Source: Symbiodinium natans
Taxonomy: Eukaryota; Sar; Dinophyceae; Suessiales; Symbiodiniaceae
Length of the DNA: 64,000 nt
Reading direction: 5' to 3'
Assembly: GCA_905221605.1 (NCBI GenBank)
Contig: CAJNDS010002083.1
Span: forward strand, 457,706 to 521,705
Shown one piece after another: positions 1 to 64,000 of the stretch. The notes below the pieces were generated by a model. The model was given only the letters and a program-made list of their open reading frames with translations, had not been told where the DNA came from and ran no database searches. Made by a program: the position numbers and the translations under genes. Each line of letters opens with the position of its first letter. The first letter of the stretch is position 1.

Positions 1-481
1 AATTCAACATTACATGAACAGATATAAACATGGCTGAATATTCACATGAGAAATGGCACCCTCCCCCTGAAACAAGGCTCCTGCCAGTGTTGCCTTGTGG
101 TTCGGCTTGTGCAGGCAGTTGACTCCAAGACTTCATTGCCTAAGAAATGTTGGGTTGCGTGAATTCTGCATGCTTTCAATCTACACAGCAAGCACACGGA
201 TCAACATCACTTTGTAGAGAAAACGTATCAAATTAAACCATTTCATTTCTCCAGCTTTTCAGAAGATGCTAAGCGAGCTGTTAATGCACCGATCTGGGGG
301 ATTTTGCAGCATGTAACTCTTAGACGTGCATGTTTAGATCCCAGCTTGCTTTTGCAAATGAATTCAGATTCGCATGGAAGACCACCTTTGCACTTGAGAC
401 CTTGATCGCATCAAGGATGGGAGTGGGGGAACAGGGGGTGTTAGGTTACTGCTTCGCATGAACTTTGTGTATGTCTGTGTC

Positions 482-521
<40 letters not shown>

Positions 522-1827
522 TGTCTGTCTGTGTCTGCGGGTGGGGTCAAGACGTTCGGCCAGCTGGGGGGGAAGGAGGAGAGAGAGGTCTGAATGGACG
601 CATTAGTTGACGGGGGCTTTGGATTCACCCCCATCAGCATGAGTTGGCATGCACCATGTACTCGCCACCCACACATCGAGATTTGTTCCTTCTACCATCC
701 GCAACCTGCCACATCCATCACATCACCATCGCTGCCAGAATCCCCATCGTCATTCATCTCCGCTGTCGTTGTCAATATCGTCGTTACTGTCATCGTGATT
801 GCCGTTGGCCTTCAACTAACTCCATGAGCAGCATCGCTACTAAACACATCCAGCTCCGCATGTTTTGTGTTGTGGAAATAGTTATATCCATATGTCTATA
901 TATCATACACAGTATAGTTGTTCAACCTAGTAGTTTCCATTCTTTATTAATAAGGTTCATTATATATTCTATGACACATCGTGTGTGACAAACAATACAT
1001 ACTATTAATCTATAGTTTATCGTATGCACGATGTGGTATATACTAACATATTCTGATCGGCGAAATTGTTCTGGCGCAAAAATTCCATATTGCCTTACTT
1101 GACATGGACAGATATAATGCAAAGTTATAAGATTTCCTATGCAATGTGTAATCTACACTATCTACACGACATAAGGTTTTCAAGTAATACAGCACAATGT
1201 AGTATAGCATTATGGACTAGAACATAGTGCAATAGAATAGAACATATTGTATGTTATCCAGAACATAATATGTACAATGTGTTATGTATTGTATATACGC
1301 ACAAACTGTGTTTTTAAGAGTTTATATGCTTGTGTACGTATATGGGATATCAAATGTTTGGTAGATGTTGGTTTTTGGTATTCGAGTATATACACATATG
1401 GCATTCGATGTTGGCCATGTTCTGCCATTTATACTCGGTATGGGGGTTGGTATTGTGAAATGTCTATTCGATGTTTAATGTACATTTTTGTGCGCACAGG
1501 CCCCCGGCTGTTCACTTCCTCCAGCTTGGCAGGAGCCTCCTCCGTCAGTTGCGCGGTAGCCGACATTCTGATGACCTCGGCACTGACTCCTAGGGACCTT
1601 CTGGTAGCGACGTCGAAATGCGTTTGCCGCCACATCTGTGTATTTACGCTTTCCAGGTTCTCTTGTTCCGGCTTGCTTTGGCCTTGGCGGTGCGGGCCTT
1701 GCAAAGAGCTTGCAGGTCCGCAGCGGGAATCCGCACACGTTTCACAGCCTTCATGGCTCATCAGCCAAAAAGCAGAGCTCCTGTACCTCTTGGGTATTCG
1801 GAAGTGTCGCGCCAGAGACATAGCAAG
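1..1827. other. Upstream stretch with no recognised exon
   Basis: AT-rich, low-complexity DNA with a (TG)n tract near 474-537. Several open frames of 60-210 codons overlap on both strands around 600-1870, including a minus-strand frame at 1429-1866, but none shows a domain, a repeat pattern or family resemblance. Given how short the exons of the neighbouring gene are, unrecognised exons of its 5' part could be hidden here. Confidence 0.4.
474..537. repeat. (TG)n microsatellite
   Basis: Nearly pure TG dinucleotide run with a few CTGTCTG interruptions. It produces a meaningless poly-TH frame on the minus strand. Confidence 0.9.
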
Positions 1828-63234
<61,407 letters not shown>

Positions 63235-63340
63235 GCCAGCCCAGTTCAGGGTCTTGGGTTGCGGGCAGCCGGGCTTGCATTGTTTTGGTGGTTTGGGGGG
63301 TTTCGGGTTTGGGGGTTTAGGGTTTTGGGTTTTGGGTTTT

Positions 63341-63361
63341 GGGGGGGGGGGGGGGGGGGGT
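63341..63361. repeat. Poly-G tract
   Basis: A run of about 20 Gs directly after GGGTTTTGGG repeats. Confidence 0.9.
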
Positions 63362-63868
63362 TGGGGCTGTCTGGTGTCGCTAGGGATTCCGCTCTGGGGC
63401 TCAGGGTCCTTTGTCTGCCAGGCCTGAAGCCAGTGCCGAAAGGGGGGCTTGAGGAGTGCCTTTAAAATACTGCTGAAGGCCCAAATTCACCTGTGCGCAT
63501 CAGTCTCCGGCTTGCTGGTTTTCTGCGTTTATGGGGTTAAGGTCTTTTCAAGTGTAGAGGGTGTTTGGTGCTGAGAGCCGCCACCAAAGGGCAAGGCTTC
63601 TGCAAACCACTGCCGCAGCAAGTTCTCAATTTTTTTCAAGATGGCGTGCGCGCAGCCCAGCTCTGATAGCAGCAGGTGCGACGGAGCATCAGACATGCAA
63701 CCACGCCAGACATGAGTCTGTAATGTTGAACGCTTGACACGGCTGACATGCAATTTTACTCACGCCTGCACTTCAACCATGTTACCAGGCTTGTATTAAG
63801 CCCTTCCGCGGGATACACCTGCAGGGGGGGAGAAGGCAATGCCTGAGTGGCTGTAGATCCTCGCAGCA

Positions 63869-64000
63869 TGGCCTATGCGGCTCTCATACCTGACATGGAG
63901 AGCCCCTCGAAGCCGAGCCGCACAGCGGAGGCTCGTTATCCGGGGTCTCGGAATCGCAGCAACTGCTCGAGCACCTCCAGTGACTCCGAGAACTCCTCGT
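63869..64000 (+). CDS. Start of a serine-rich open frame, cut by the window end
   Basis: It begins ATGGCCTATGCGG after CTCGCAGC and reads MAYAALIPDMESPSKPSRTA, continuing SRNRSNCSSTSSDSENSS to the last base without a stop (44 codons). High GC at third positions and low-complexity serine content suggest real coding sequence. It may be the first exon of a neighbouring gene or a further exon of the DUF3638-family gene. Function unknown. Confidence 0.45.

Overview
The window is nuclear DNA of a eukaryote, most likely a dinoflagellate or close relative. The signs are: very short exons (mostly 30-90 bases) in long introns; acceptors almost always reading AG followed by G; reading frames that can only be rejoined by using GC donors about as often as GT; and plant-type telomere-like repeats (TTTAGGG/CCCTAAA) scattered everywhere. 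There are no operons, tRNA or rRNA genes, CRISPR arrays or bacterial signals. Almost all long open frames in the six-frame translation are spurious, because they lie in repeats or across introns.

One plus-strand gene appears to fill nearly the whole window, from about 1.8 kb to at least 61.7 kb and probably 63.2 kb. I rebuilt it exon by exon by translating short blocks between AG|G acceptors and GT/GC donors. It encodes a giant DUF3638/DUF3645 protein (often auto-annotated as a ubiquitinyl hydrolase). The recognised family landmarks appear in the family's order: a VELPRL block (2.0 kb), a DPDTHA block (12.8 kb), MPFNLDAHPA (27.6 kb), a RYAGHE...NPFLTE block (30.3-30.8 kb), the DUF3638 core with a GQGKTT P-loop (33.8-35.4 kb) and an IDEVDLVLHPLKSELNFP block (37.8-38.3 kb), DUF3645 with AIPFVGKDVP and AYRYEGL (45.2-45.8 kb), ALIDTGALVTGL (51.7-52.2 kb), a WLLCQSMRTE block (56.3-56.6 kb), a QEQE-rich linker (59.3-59.7 kb) and WSGFRRVKNV (61.7 kb). 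Twenty-two consecutive exons (31.8-40.6 kb) and sixteen more (41.8-53.6 kb) join in phase. The 5' end lies outside the window or was not recognised.

Layout: 1-1.8 kb, no gene seen. 2.3-10.1 kb, one intron of about 7.8 kb holding AT and CT microsatellites, a duplicated pyrimidine-rich block with an inverted internal cassette, and a 2.6-kb array of flip-flop palindromes. 10.1-33 kb, sparse exons in repeat-rich introns. 33-49.6 kb, the dense, best-supported part. 46.6-48.3 kb, an intron carrying a separate intronless ankyrin-repeat gene on the same strand. 51-63 kb, the C-terminal exons. At 63,869 a serine-rich open frame begins and runs off the end.

The most striking pattern is in the introns. 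CCCTAAA-sense tracts sit mostly just upstream of exons (intron 3' ends), and TTTAGGG-sense tracts just downstream (intron 5' ends), so many introns have complementary ends. This arrangement also pointed to several otherwise unrecognised exons. Exon boundaries come from reading frame, phase and remembered family motifs only; no alignment or RNA evidence was available.
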